Of a DNA stretch of 64,000 bases, positions 10,336-20,829 are shown piece after piece (positions within the stretch are counted from its first letter, which is position 1; each line of letters begins with the position of its first letter). Origin of the DNA: Eriocheir sinensis. Lineage: Eukaryota > Arthropoda > Malacostraca > Decapoda > Varunidae. The stretch covers positions 26,931,387-26,995,386 of the forward strand of contig NC_066515.1 of assembly GCF_024679095.1 (NCBI RefSeq), written 5' to 3'. The notes beneath the pieces are model-generated. The model was not told the origin of the DNA. It saw nothing but the letters and a program-made list of their open reading frames with translations, and searched no databases. The position numbers were made by a program, and so were the translations under genes.

Positions 10336-10398
10336 AAACACACACACACACACACACACATATACACTCACTCACCCACCCAGATACATACATATTCA

Positions 10399-10432
<34 letters not shown>
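10336..10432. repeat. (CA)n and (GT)n microsatellites 40 bp apart
   Basis: A CA run (about 10,337-10,362) and a GT run (10,401-10,432) face each other across a short spacer. The two runs are complementary and could form a stem. Confidence 0.95.
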
Positions 10433-10435
<3 letters not shown>

Positions 10436-10544
10436 GCTCCTGAGACTTCCATATAGTTGTGTGTCACTTTCATGAGGTGCTTTTCCTACTAGTGTTTTTA
10501 GGGCGAGTCCATTCAAGGCACCTGTGTACCACCCCATACAAGCT

Positions 10545-10880
10545 CGAAGTCTTGACAAATGTGTGTTTCTTTAGCTTCATGGTACAGAGGAAGGGTCACA
10601 CTACCACCAGGGTCATAAACTACCCAAGGAGATGCCCCAAACTCCTATGAAAGTCTTGACAAATGTGTGTTTCTTTAGGTTCATGGTACAGAGGAAGGGT
10701 CACACTACCTCCAGGGTCATAAAACTACCCAAGGAGATGCCCCAAACTCCTATGAAAGTCTTGACAAATGTGTGTTTCTTTAGCTTCATGGTACAGAGGA
10801 AGGGTCACACTACCACCAGGGTCATAAAACTACCCCAGGAAATGCCCACAACTCCTACGAAAGCCTTGTCAAATATGTGT
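10545..10880 (+). repeat. R104 tandem array, about 3.3 units
   Basis: ATGGTACAGAGGAAGGGTCA recurs at 10,579, 10,683 and 10,788, spacings 104 and 105 bp. Each unit continues CACTACCACCAGGGTCATAA, ACTACCC-AGGAGATGCCC and CTATGAAAGTCTTGACAAAT. Units are about 95% alike by eye, which makes this one of the better-preserved R104 arrays. Confidence 0.92.
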
Positions 10881-11284
10881 TCTTGGGCGGCGAAATGTCT
10901 CATAATACGACCCTAAGAGCCACCTTGCCACCAGGGTCTGACCACCAACTGACTCCAAACCAACCCACTCCTCTCTTTGAACCCAGTCATGATTAGGACC
11001 ACCCTATATATGGCAGGGACTTCACTATTCTGTACAACCGCTCCCACAACATGTCACGCTTGATGGCAGAGTCCCTTTTCATATGACAACTCTGCCCCGC
11101 ACTGTGACCTGACATTGTACCGAGGGCAGCTGTGTGGCAGGAACTAACAGGAAGGAGAGAAGACTGAGAGCTGGAAATGGAAATAAAAAAGACCGAGAAT
11201 TTTGCACAAAAGGAACAATTGCAGGAAGAAAATTGGTGCAAGAAGATGAACAAGGAAAATAGTTATAAAGTTAACAACACTCAC

Positions 11285-11357
11285 CATTTGATTCCTGTGT
11301 GTCCCCTTCATCCTCCTCCTCCTCCTCCTCTTGTTCTTCCTCCTCTTCTTCTTATGT
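11285..11357 (-). CDS. Candidate acidic exon C, degenerate (minus strand)
   Basis: A third relative of the acidic exon. The donor is AATG|GTGAGTGTTG and the upstream region reads TTAATTTGCAGACAT. The 73-bp segment is GAAGAAGAGGAGG-type sequence, but phase 0 meets TAA at codon 2, and the frames that stay open are Lys/Arg-rich or Arg/Gly-rich. It is more likely a dead copy than a used exon. It matters mainly because it shares both junction flanks with the copies at 2.6 and 6.2 kb. Confidence 0.3.
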
Positions 11358-11379
11358 CTGCAAATTAAGTTAGGAATGA

Positions 11380-11870
11380 GAACTGTATAAACACTGAGTC
11401 AGGCAGAAGTATGGGGCCATCCAGTCCCCATTAAAGCTAATGATACATATATGGAAAAAATTAACATCTATATATAGTGAGTTATCACCTTCATATCACA
11501 GGTAAAACTCCAGAAATACACCCACCAACTACCAGTGACAATGGAGCAGTGCAAAGCCTGCCCCATTTTTACCAAGGCAACCTGACCAAATCTAACCTAA
11601 CCATTGAGTAAATAGAACGTTAAATGGTAAAAAGCGCTCAAAATAACGGAAAAGATGAGTAAAAAGATGAATTAATCTAACCTAACCACATCTGATTTCT
11701 GGAAAAACACACAAATAGTTAGGGATAAATGTATAAATAATTAGGCTACCCTTTCTTCAATAATCCCTTAATGATAACAAATACTCTAACCTATCACTGC
11801 CGCTGCCGATGTCAATGGAGGTGGAATTGGTGGAGTGGACATGGCGGCTGACCCCAATCACTGCTGAGGG
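11380..11870. other. Unassigned stretch before the triplet minisatellite
   Basis: No gene is recognised. AT-rich sequence contains repeated TCTAACCTAACCA-type motifs (about 11,590-11,690). Confidence 0.4.
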
Positions 11871-11873
11871 TCT

Positions 11874-12557
11874 AACACCATCATCACCACCACCACCATC
11901 AACACTGCCATCACCATCACCACCACCACCATCACTGCCATCACCACCATCACCACCACCACCATCACCACCGCCACCATCACCACCGCCGTCATCACCA
12001 CCGCCGTCATCATCACCACCAACACCTGTCACCACTGCCGTCATCACCACCGCCGTCATCACCACCACCACCATCACCACCGCCGTCATCACCACCACCA
12101 CCATCACCACCACCACCATCACCACCGCCGTCATCACCACCGCCGTCATCACCACCACCACCATCACCGCCGTCATCACCACCGCCGTCATCACCACCAC
12201 CACCATCACCACCGCCGTCATCATCACCACCAACACCTGTCACCACTGCCGTCATCACCACCGCCGTTATCACCACCACCACCATCACCACCGCCGTCAT
12301 CACCACCGCCGTCATCACCACCACCACCATCACCACCGCCGTCATCACCACCACCACCATCACCACCGCCGTCATCACCACCACCACCATCACCACCGCC
12401 GTCATCACCACCGCCGTCATCACCACCACCACCATCACCGCCGTCATCACCACCGCCGTCACCACTACCAACACCATCACCACCAACACCTGTCGCCACC
12501 ACCGCCGTCACCACCACCACCATCACCGCCGCCATCACCACCACCACCACCATCACA
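11874..12557. repeat. CAC/CCG triplet minisatellite
   Basis: About 680 bp of ATCACCACCACCACC and GCCGTCATCACCACC blocks. All changes keep a three-base rhythm, so both strands have long open frames (Thr/Ile/Val- or His-rich on plus, Val/Met- or Gly/Asp-rich on minus). The start and end are ragged. No start context, splice signal or neighbouring domain supports translation. Confidence 0.95.
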
Positions 12558-12599
12558 TGAAACAGATTTTCCAATTTTCCCCTATTTCCACGCCCTGAT

Positions 12600-13085
12600 T
12601 TCCTGTCCCTGCACACTAAAATAAGGGCAAAGGATCCACCTACCTTCCCACAGCATGGCGCTTCCGGGCACTTTATAATAACCTAAAAAAACAAGAAAAA
12701 TACAGCGCTGTCTCGGCAGCCTTCACAGACGACAGGGAAAATGGAGGCCGTGACGTCATCATAGTGTTGGAACTTTAATACACGACAACCTTAGAACTTG
12801 ACGACGGATAAATAGAGCAAGTTCACTGGTAAAAACACGCTCAAAATAACAGATAAGGGGAGACGAATAAGATCAGGGTATGCTATTAAGTATTAACGAA
12901 AGAAGAAAACGATACCCGAAGGGAAAGTTTGCATCAGTAAAGTCTTCAGAACACTTGAACTCGGGGCATAATAACGTGTTTAAGTGTGCAGGGTGACGTG
13001 GGTAAGTGTGGAAAAGTGTACAAAAGTGTGCAGAAGGATATGAAAAGCGAGACAGAGCGGGGAAGGTCAAAATATTAATAATTTT
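12600..13085. other. Unassigned stretch
   Basis: No gene or repeat family is recognised. The phrase CGCTCAAAATAACAGATAAGG near 12,840 resembles one near 11,632, suggesting an old dispersed repeat. Confidence 0.4.
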
Positions 13086-13087
13086 CT

Positions 13088-13161
13088 CCTCCTCTCTCTC
13101 TCTCTCTCTCTCTCTCTTGTCTATTTCTTTCTCGTAGTAGTAGTAGTAGTAGTAGTAGTAG
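13088..13161. repeat. (CT)n and (GTA)n microsatellites
   Basis: A CTCTCT run at about 13,091-13,118 and a GTA trinucleotide run at about 13,135-13,161. Confidence 0.95.
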
Positions 13162-13208
13162 ACTGGACCAATTTTTTCTTCATCAACGTTGTAGTGCGAG
13201 GATGGACT

Positions 13209-13583
13209 AAGCTTAATTAAGGTGACCTTTCTGAGACAAAATCCGGGGACATTTTCGGTGGATCCGAGGCTTAAAAACTTCCAAATGTAGCGTTTTTGTC
13301 ACTGAAAAACCAAAACGGGGACACTGCCGGGCTTAGTACCATTCATGGAGCAGCATTCAAAAGTCTCTCACCCTATTTGGTTGATTGATTGATAGTTTAT
13401 TGTTGCAAGTAAAAAAATAAAGGAGAAGGGAGTTCCTTAGCTATATACACTGCGCCGAGGTCCACAACTATATATACGTAGAGTTTGCTCAACATTTTCG
13501 TGTTCTTTTTTATCTTTGAGTCACAGTGAAAACCGGGGACAGGTCACTGAAAACGGGAACGTCTGGTCACCCTAAATAAGCTT
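13209..13583. mobile_element. Old MITE with AAGCTTA...GGTGACC terminal repeats
   Basis: The left end AAGCTTAATTAAGGTGACC and the reverse complement of the right end AAGCTTATTTAGGGTGACC pair with few mismatches. Inner sequence also mirrors: CCGGGGACATTTTC on the left, and AAAACCGGGGACAGG and GAAAACGGGAACGTC on the right. The GGGTGACCAGACGT...CGGGGACA composition resembles hAT-type MITEs, but no 8-bp target duplication is clear. There is no coding sequence. Confidence 0.6.
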
Positions 13584-14190
13584 CCTGCCTTCCTTCAGTG
13601 GTCCAGTGTTACACGACTGACTCCTTGAAAAACAAGCTCGGCCGTGTATTTCCCTCAACTCAATATTAACTATATAGAAATGCAACGTTCTGGAGCCATC
13701 GGATTAACGTAGAATCACTTAGGTTTAAGGACAGACTACCTATGTCTGGACCATGGGGTCTGTGTGGTCTGATTTTCTATGTAAATCTATGTAAATTTAA
13801 ATCCACACAGCTCCGGTAGCTATGACGTAATGTTTAAATCTCCGCTTACCCAATCAGCTGATCGGTCACCTCAGCGCGTACACTACTGATATATCGTTTC
13901 CGGAGTCATCACACTCGTACAGAACATGTTTATTGCATGACTTGACCTGACCTAGCATACCGAGACACAGGGATGGATGAAATTCTCTAATATATAAACT
14001 TACGAGAAAATAACAAGTTTTTTTCTCTCAGAATGGCAACACCCCCGCCAATAGACTCGATCGCTCGCCATATATAATTCTTCCGCCTCGTCATTTTTTT
14101 TTTTTTCAGCTTTCTCGTCCCCTGCATGCATGATGGTTAATGTTGTACTTAACGGCAACATCAATAAGGGCTGATATCATATTAAGCCGT
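13584..14190. other. Unassigned stretch
   Basis: No gene recognised. Contains TATGTAAATCTATGTAAATTTAAAT near 13,780 and a poly(T) tract near 14,094-14,106. Confidence 0.4.
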
Positions 14191-14194
14191 GCTG

Positions 14195-14198
<4 letters not shown>

Positions 14199-14246
<48 letters not shown>
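14199..14246. repeat. (GA)n microsatellite
   Basis: A perfect GA run of about 48 bp. Confidence 0.97.
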
Positions 14247-14249
<3 letters not shown>

Positions 14250-14494
14250 TGACTTTAAATGCCGACTCATAAATGCTGACTGATTATGGGCCATGAGTTT
14301 ATTGACCTTATAACACAAATGCATGCTGACTTGAGGTACGTGTTGATACTCAGCACTCAGCATAAAACTGATTTTCACTGCTGAACTAATAAACTATAAG
14401 AGATGAAGAACCCTTAGAATATATATCATTCTAGATCTCTTCCTTTCCTCTATGAAACACATAGGAATGTATAACTATCTCCTATAAGTCACCC

Positions 14495-15310
14495 TAAGGA
14501 CCTTGCTCATGGTACAAGATACAGTAATGTCTTTGATAAACTAACTCAAAAGATGGACAATTGTAACCTATATGAGTGATAATATATATTGAACAAGCCC
14601 TCTTTCCATTATTTTTGCAGTATTAAGGAATATATATCAAGCTGCTAACTCATCCCTTGCTCATGGTAGAAGATTGTGATATGTCTTTGATAAACTAACT
14701 CAAAAGATGGACAATTGTGCCTGATATATATACTGAACAAGACCTCGATCCATTGTTTATGCAGTATTGAGGGATAGGTATATCAGTTTCCTAACTCACC
14801 CTTGCTCATGGTATCTTCCTAAGGCATTGCTAGACTTGTTTTTATATGCCAAAGATTGAGTACATTAAGACCTTCTCAAAGTCTTACCCAAGAGTTAGTG
14901 CTTGATATAAAACTATGCTCATGATAATTAAGGCTTCACAAATCCCGACACTGACCATGGTAAGACACTTAATGTCAGGTAATTATCAAAACTAACACAT
15001 AATTAATGGTTTTGATCCCCCAGAAAATAAGGTAGCTACTGGGGGGGGGGGGTCTGGAAGAGGCTGATCGAGGGTCTGGGGGCTTGAGCTAGGGGGCTTC
15101 AGGTAAGAGAAAATACATATAATTAATAGCTTGGACATCAATAATCTTGGCCAACCCTTGCTTATGGTAGCTTTCCAAGGCATCGCTAATAGACTTTTTA
15201 TAATATAGCAAAAATAGAGCACCATCAAGGCTTTCTCAGTCCAATTACTCAAGAATTAGTTCAGTGCTTGTTATAATATTGTTTTCTCGGCCAACCCTTG
15301 ACAAGGCTAT
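14495..15310. repeat. Degenerate ~150-bp tandem repeat
   Basis: CCTTGCTCATGGTA begins at 14,501, 14,655 and 14,800, with a decayed form near 15,157 (CCCTTGCTTATGGTAG). Between them recur GATAAACTAACTCAAAAGATGG, TGAACAAG-CCTC and TTGCAGTATTAAGG. Spacing is about 145-155 bp. A poly(G) run of about 11 bases lies at 15,042-15,053. No gene. Confidence 0.75.
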
Positions 15311-15654
15311 TAAAACTGTTCTTGACAATGCTAGTAATTATCTAACATATACTGGAACCCTTACTAATGTTACATAACAAAGTGGAGACTTAATTGCTGG
15401 GGATATTTGATTCAGTTCCATATTAATTGTTTTTGCTCATTGGAAAGGTTAATTAAAATGTTACCGCCAGTATTATGCTAAGACACCTGCTTGGATAGGT
15501 TAGGTGACCAATTACTGGGGGCCTGAGGGTCTTAGGGCTGACACAGGAAGGGAAAACACTTATATATAATGTCTTTCACACCCAGACGAAAGGTAATTTG
15601 GAGCCGAGACTGGGGGTGGGAATGCACTGGGTACTTGAGGGGGCTGGGTACATA

Positions 15655-16095
15655 CTGTTTGGGCAGGTAAATCATTCTTCTACATCAATCCTCTGTTATT
15701 TTTAAGCTTAAGAACTTTGACTAAAAGCAGCGATGGACCTTCAACTGTAAGGACGTGGCAAATTCTACGAGTCTGAGGCCTCTTCAAGCACTCAAAATCT
15801 CTCTTTAAATAGTTTGGGGGAGATAATTCATTCCTTTACATCAAGCGTGTTATTTTTTAAGCTTGAGAACTTTGACTAAAAGCAGTGCTGGACCTTCAAC
15901 TGTAGAGACATGGCAAATTCTATGTTTGAGGCCTTTTTAAATAGTCAAATCCCTTCTTATATGTTGTTTGAGGAGGTAATTAATTCTCCTATGAACTTAC
16001 ATGGCAAATTCTGAGTGTACGAAGCCTTTCCAAATAGTCAGTCTCTTTAAATACTGTATGGGGAAATAATTGATTCTCCTACATCAACCCTTGCT
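15655..16095. repeat. ~155-bp tandem repeat, about 2.7 units
   Basis: AGAACTTTGACTAAAAGCAG starts at 15,711 and 15,866, with CTTCAACTGTA, TGGCAAATTCTA and TAATTCATTC between. A third partial unit reaches about 16,095. The repeat length is similar to the neighbouring 14.5-15.3-kb repeat, but the two are not clearly the same sequence. Confidence 0.8.
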
Positions 16096-16194
16096 CAATG
16101 AAGATCTCACTCACTTTAAAATATTCCGCCCCCCAAAATATACATACTGGGATCAGAAATCTATGTGGTTGCAGCTATCCACAGGCTATGAAGG

Positions 16195-16701
16195 GTAAAT
16201 TTCACTCACCAAAGGCCGCCGAGTGGCTTAACCCGGTAGCAGGGACGGGCCAAATTTGTGGCTTTACCGTGTAGCAGCGATGGGCCAAATTTGTGCCATG
16301 ATTTGAACCCCCCAAAATAGATGATACATAAACTTGTCACAAATGCTGATATATATTATTATGAAATGGTTTGCGTGAGTGATGATTTTTCCCATTTTTC
16401 GCTTAGAGGGACCATTAAGAAACATGATCCTCGCTGCTACCGGGTTAAAACTACCCACATGCTGTCCAGAAGACCACCTACCAACCCGGACTCTAGATTC
16501 TAGGATTAAAGATGAGCTCCGGGAGGGCAGCATGAGCCAATGCAAGATGGCACCACTATAAACACTTGCCTGCACCAGAACGGGCTGGGCCGACCATCAG
16601 GCCCCACCGGGAAGAAGCCTTGGGCCGACCATCAGGATCCACTGGGAAGAAGCTTACCGGAGCAATAGGCCATGACGTAAAAAAAAAAAAAAAAAAAAAA
16701 A
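16195..16701 (+). mobile_element. tRNA-derived SINE, copy lacking its head and split by a piggyBac MITE
   Basis: The body matches the fuller SINE at 58,217-58,560: GCCGCCGAGTGGC, ACTACCCACATG, CAACCCGGACTCTAGA, GCAGCATGAGCCAATGCAAG, CACTATAAACACT, GGCTGGGCCGACCATCAGG and a poly(A) tail of about 22 A (about 16,680-16,701). The tRNA-like head is missing. A piggyBac MITE (16,228-16,448) sits after GAGTGGC. The repeated CTTGGGCCGACCATCAGG is an internal duplication also present at 58.5 kb. Confidence 0.88.
16228..16448. mobile_element. Complete piggyBac-type MITE with TTAA target duplication
   Basis: TTAA at 16,228-16,231 and 16,445-16,448 flank a 213-bp element. The element starts CCCGGTAGCAGGGACGGG and ends CCTCGCTGCTACCGGG, giving terminal inverted repeats that begin CCCGGTAGCAG. 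TTAA targets with CCC...GGG ends are the signature of piggyBac. The SINE at 58.3 kb preserves the uninterrupted site GAGTGGCTTAAACTACCC, which proves the boundaries. It has no transposase and must be mobilised in trans. Partial relatives are at 715, 16,882, 44,354 and 53,420. Confidence 0.95.
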
Positions 16702-16795
16702 CATATTTGACAAGGCTTTCAGGGGAGTTACAGACAAGGGTGCTTTTATGACCCTTCCTCTGTACCATCAACCTAAAAAAACATCATTGAGAACC
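16702..16795 (-). repeat. R104 repeat, one partial unit plus tail
   Basis: ACATATTTGACAAGGCTTTC, then GACCCTTCCTCTGTACCATC and a tail reading CATTGAGAACCCAATTACTG. The poly(A) of the SINE abuts it directly. Confidence 0.75.
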
Positions 16796-16881
16796 CAATT
16801 ACTGACCTTTTTGGCCTTGGAAATATACAACAGAAAATACAAGACCCAAACAGTCCCCTCAATAAACAGACATACAACTGA

Positions 16882-17018
16882 AATTTGTGCCATGATATAA
16901 CCCCCCAAAATAGATGATGCATAATGTGATCACAAATGCTTTGATATATAGTATGAAATGGTTTGTGTGAGTGATGATTTTTTCTTGCTTAGAGGGACCG
17001 TTAAGAAACATGACCCCT
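16882..17018 (+). mobile_element. piggyBac-type MITE, internal and right-side fragment
   Basis: Shares AATTTGTGCCATGATATAAC, CCCAAAATAGATGATGCATA, TGAAATGGTTTGTGTGAGTG and TTAGAGGGACCGTTAAGAAA with the complete copy at 16,228-16,448. Both terminal repeats are missing or decayed. Confidence 0.8.
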
Positions 17019-18040
17019 ACCACCACCACCACTGGGTGAAATATGTTAGGTTGCAAATATTTCCACGAGTCACTACATCATTTGAAGGCTTTCCATATAC
17101 GCTGTGTTGCTAGTATTTCCAAGGGTGGTTTTACGAGCCTTGACACCGTGACAAGGCTAACGTAACAGCCACCCATGACAGCCTGACCCATACCCTTAAC
17201 AGCCGTGGGAAATTGCCGTCTCGAGATTCCAAAACAACGCCCGCCAGACTCAACGTCATATGGTGGTGAAGATTTTAACGCAGGTACACAAAGACGCAGG
17301 GATGGACGCTCAACCCTAAGGTCGAGACGTCGGCCGAAGATGTTGACGTAGCGATCCCAGACGCAGGGACAAACGGTCAACTGTGGGGTCAAACATCAGA
17401 TATCAACCCGTTTTTTCAACCTGTACATATCTGCTGCCGAATATGGATGAGGGAAATATATTTTAAACCAATTTATTTTTTTCCTGTTACGTATATTTAT
17501 TTCATAGAGGTCAGAGTTCACCACCCGTACTGCACGCATGGGTGGGTAAAAGACATGTATATATATAACCGTACGTGTTTGAGGATAATCTCCCTCCATA
17601 GTCAGGATTCACACATGACTAGGTTACGTATGGTCATTGTTTAACACTTTCCAACTTTTTTCTAGTTATTTATTGAGGTACAAGCCTAACAGAGGTGTCC
17701 CCATAGGCCTGAACCCTCTCTGATACCTGGCCTGTACTGCTGCTCTCAAATTATGTCAAACTATATTTTTTAAGGTGAAGGGAGACAGCTCTAGCAGGGA
17801 ACGGAACCTGACGGAACCTCCCTCGCTAGACGCCGATCCGACAGGCTTGTTAGGGGTCACCTGAAGCACTGGGCGGCAGCTTACAGAATGGGTTAGGTCG
17901 TTAGGATACTCATACCAGCAGTGTGGGTTAGTGTGCAGCAGAAATGAAATGCGTTCACATGCAAAAGCCATACGTGCTGTTATGGAAGCCAGAGAGAATT
18001 GTCATACGTAAGCAGGAGTAGCTGTTATGCGAAATTTTGC
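17019..18040. other. Unassigned stretch with small duplications
   Basis: No gene recognised. A 67-bp-spaced imperfect duplication of AGACGCAGGGA...GGTC begins near 17,292 and 17,359. An R104 remnant (TTTCCAAGGGTGGTTTTACG) is at about 17,085-17,150. Confidence 0.45.
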
Positions 18041-19410
18041 CATAAGCAGCTGGAGTTGTCATGCAGAGAAGCCGTGGGATTAGTTACGAAGGAAGGCGCA
18101 GAATGTGTTGATACGAAAGCAGAAGCAGAGAGAGAAGTGTAAATCCATGCGGGTTATGCGAGCAGGAGTTAGTATACAGAAGCCATGCCCTGTTACGACA
18201 GCAGACGCAGAACGGGGTGTTATGAATAGCAGAAGCAGAGTGAGTTGTTACAAGGGCATGCAGATGTTATGCCAGTCCCAGGAGTGCAGGAGTTGATACC
18301 CGGAGCAGCAGAGGTTGTCCTTGGTAGCTGAAATTAAAAGGTTTTGTTAATACTCCAAGTACGGAAGTGTTGTAAGTTATGGACAGCACCAGTAGTAGTA
18401 GTAGCTATTGCAGAAGGGGTTGTTAAGTTAAGACAAATCCCTACAGACATTATCATATTACCCCAACATAAATACCCTTCCATCCAGTATCTTAACCTTC
18501 AAATACATATCTCCAATACATAATTAAATCTATACACAAGCACCAGTAGGAGTTGTTGCAGGAGAGGTTGTTAGTTACGACACCCCCACTACAGACCTTT
18601 CCCCTACATAAATTCCCCTCCATTCAGTACTTTAACCTTGAAATAAATACCCCCAATACACAATATATACCCCAATACATTGAATGCACATACACATGCA
18701 ACTCAGTAACACGCACATTTAAATCCATACCAAGTTCCTTATACGTACTGGGATAGGAAATACCTTATGAAGAAATAACCACAGACTTTGTATATAAATA
18801 ACCCCAGTGCATAACATTCTTTCCCAACAAAACACCATTCTTAGGATATATATATATAAAACACAGAAGATGAAAATCCCAAATACACATTTTAGTATAC
18901 ATGCAACTCAGTAACTCACACATAAATCCATACCCAGGTTGCTTATACGTACTGGGATAGGAAATACCTTAACCTAAAGAAACACTAAAGGCTGTATATG
19001 TAAAATCATGCGTAGTACCTTATAAGAAATAACCTGGCCCTTTACGTAAATACTCTCAGTGCATGACATTTCAATACATGCCAAGTAACTTTCTAACCCC
19101 GTACACATGCTGAAAGAGAGATTGTTGTTAATAGCCATAACACACTTCCATACTTATTGATATAGCCTTCATAGATAACATGCACCCTTTCACTACTTTC
19201 TGAGCCAGTACACAAGCTGAAAGAAAGAGGATTTTGTTAATTAATAGCCATAGTAGAAAGGCTTTGTAGGAGGTACCCACAGCCACAGAACTTATAAGTA
19301 AAATCCTGAGTACAACCTTATAAGTAAAAAAAACACCACAGACCTTGTAAGTAAATCCCATAGCCATATACATACAAACATCCAAGTTCATACCATTTCA
19401 ATACATGCAT
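18040..19410. repeat. Degenerate mixed tandem repeats
   Basis: 18,040-18,310 holds loose 35-45-bp units of GTTATG-GAGCAG-AG type. From 18,360 on, longer duplications appear. GTTGTTA-GTTA with CATTCAGTACTTTAACCTT occurs near 18,418 and 18,555. GCAACTCAGTAAC with TTATACGTACTGGGATAGGAAATACCTTA occurs near 18,697 and 18,903. TACAC-AGCTGAAAGA-AG occurs near 19,100 and 19,210. No coding gene is recognised. Confidence 0.6.
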
Positions 19411-19570
19411 AATACAAATCATTTAAATATTTTCCTTGGCACATAAACTTCTGCCTATATTTACAAGTTAACCTTCTCCTCCCTCTTATCCTCTTTAATA
19501 CATAGAATGACATATTTCCTCTACTCCATAAGCTTCTATATATTGATCTGCCTTTATGTATAGAACTCAC

Positions 19571-19616
19571 ATCCTCCTCTTCTTCTTCCTCCTCCTTCTC
19601 CTCTGCACTGCTTGGC
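19571..19616 (-). CDS. Candidate acidic exon E (minus strand, weak)
   Basis: Between an acceptor-like TTCTTACAG and a donor GTGAGTTC lies a 46-bp purine-rich segment, GCCAAGCAGTGCAGAGG followed by AGAAGGAGGAGGAAGAAG-type sequence. One frame gives A-K-Q-C-R-G-E-G, others Glu- or Lys/Arg-rich runs. It resembles the acidic exons at 2.6 and 6.2 kb in size and composition but lacks their conserved flanks. It could be chance splice-like ends around a (TCC)n repeat. Confidence 0.22.
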
Positions 19617-19685
19617 CTGTAAGAAGATGGGATTGTCAGATGTTTCCGACTCTAACATTAACTACTTGCAAAGGCTAAAAAAAGA

Positions 19686-20262
19686 GATCAATTTGGTTCT
19701 AATGAGTGCTTCTGTAGCATTATGGTACAGGGGAAGGGTCACACTACCACCAGGGTCATTAAACTACCCCTGAAAATGCCCACAACTCCTATGAAAGCCT
19801 TGTCAAATATATGTTTTCTTAGGGTCATGGTACAGAGGAAGGGTCAGACTACCACCAGGGTCATTCAACTATCCCAGGAAATGCCCACAACTCCTATGAA
19901 AGCCTTGTCAAATATGTGTTTTTAGGTTCACGGTACAGAGGAAGGGTCACACTACCATCAGGGTCATAAAACTACCCCTGGAAATGCCCACAACTCCTAG
20001 GAAAGCCATGTCAAATATGTTTTCTTAGGGTCATGGTACAGAGGAAAGGTCACACTAACACCAGGGTCATTAAACTACCCCAAGAAATGACAAACTCCTA
20101 TGAAAGAACTGTCAAATATATGTTTTCGTTGGGTCATGGTACAGAGGAAGGGGCACACTACCACCAGGGTCATAAAACTGCCCCTGGAAATGCCTAAAAC
20201 TCCTAGGAAAGCCTTGTCAAATATGTGTTTTTAGGTTCACGGTACAGAGGAAGGCTCACATT
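19686..20262 (+). repeat. R104 tandem array, about 5.4 units
   Basis: The unit start A(T/C)GGTACAGAGGAAGGGTCA occurs at 19,722, 19,827, 19,930, 20,033, 20,136 and 20,239, so spacing is 105 then 103 bp throughout. The array is preceded by an R104 tail in matching orientation (GAGATCAATTTGGTTCTAATGAGTG). It is the longest R104 array in the window. The unit length is not divisible by three, so frames do not continue through it. Confidence 0.94.
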
Positions 20263-20277
20263 TTCATATATTATTTT

Positions 20278-20412
20278 TTCCTTCTTTTTGTAACTTCATT
20301 TTCCTTTCCTTTCCTTTCCCTTCCCTTCCTTTCCTTTCCCTTCCCTTCCCTTCCTTTCCTTTCCTTTCCCTTCCTTCTCATTCCTTTCCTTTTCTTTCCC
20401 TTCCCTTCCCTT
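20278..20412. repeat. (TTCCTTTCCC)n pyrimidine tract
   Basis: About 135 bp of TTCCTTTCC and CTTCCC units on the plus strand, the strand mirror of the purine block at 9.7-10.3 kb. Confidence 0.95.
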
Positions 20413-20564
20413 TGAGCCTAACAAGATCAAGCAGACATTACCTTAGCCTGGCCTGATGGCGATGGTAGTGTTGTCAAGTCTCCACCTCACCACAGCCTCC
20501 CTCCTCCTCCTCCTCACAGCCCTGAAAGAAAGTCTCATTAGTCAGATAAAGGTTCATATCCCTG

Positions 20565-20767
20565 CACAGAGGATGAAAAATTGAGGGAGGGAAGATGCCT
20601 GAGAGACATAAAGAAATATAGCTTCCTGCAAAGAGATATAGAGCTTTGGAACGGTGAGGATGTAGTATTGGCAGTGTGCAAAGCTTCAAGGAAAAGTTGG
20701 ATAAATGCAGATATGGAGACGGGACCACACCAGCGTAAGCCCGGGCCTATAAAGCTAAAACTAGGTA
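20565..20767 (+). pseudogene. LINE 3'-end fragment
   Basis: One plus-strand frame reads C-L-R-D-I-K-K-Y-S-F-L-Q-R-D-I-E-L-W-N-G, typical of the extreme C-terminus of CR1-type LINE proteins. It is followed by the 3' sequence CTATAAAGCTAAAACTAGG and TAAATACACACAC. The rest of the element is missing and the (CA)n run follows at once. Confidence 0.7.
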
Positions 20768-20768
20768 A

Positions 20769-20802
<34 letters not shown>
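20768..20802. repeat. (AC)n microsatellite
   Basis: An AC run of about 33 bp, grown from the ACACAC at the LINE 3' end, followed by ACCACCACC and a short (TCAA)n run. Confidence 0.95.
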
Positions 20803-20806
<4 letters not shown>

Positions 20807-20829
20807 CACCACCACAATCAATCAATCAA

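Noticed and set aside
10632..10916. Frame with repeated MVQRKGHTTTRVIKLP, also seen at 1.0, 19.7, 24.5 and 54.5 kb
   Set aside because: It follows the R104 repeat. Unit length varies from 102 to 105 bp, so the frame is not preserved between units, and orientation differs between arrays.
11809..12624. 271-residue His/Thr/Pro-rich frame and matching Val/Gly/Asp-rich minus frames
   Set aside because: Pure triplet minisatellite, with no start context or conserved flank.
16195..16215. Additional GTGAGTG splice donor on the minus strand at 16.2 kb
   Set aside because: The CTCACC here corresponds to the CAGTCACC of the SINE body seen at 58.3 kb, so it is not an independent junction.
20491..20521. 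31-bp acidic exon-like segment on the minus strand
   Set aside because: Acceptor and donor-like ends surround a (TCC)n tract, but the segment is too short and lacks the conserved flanks of the acidic family.
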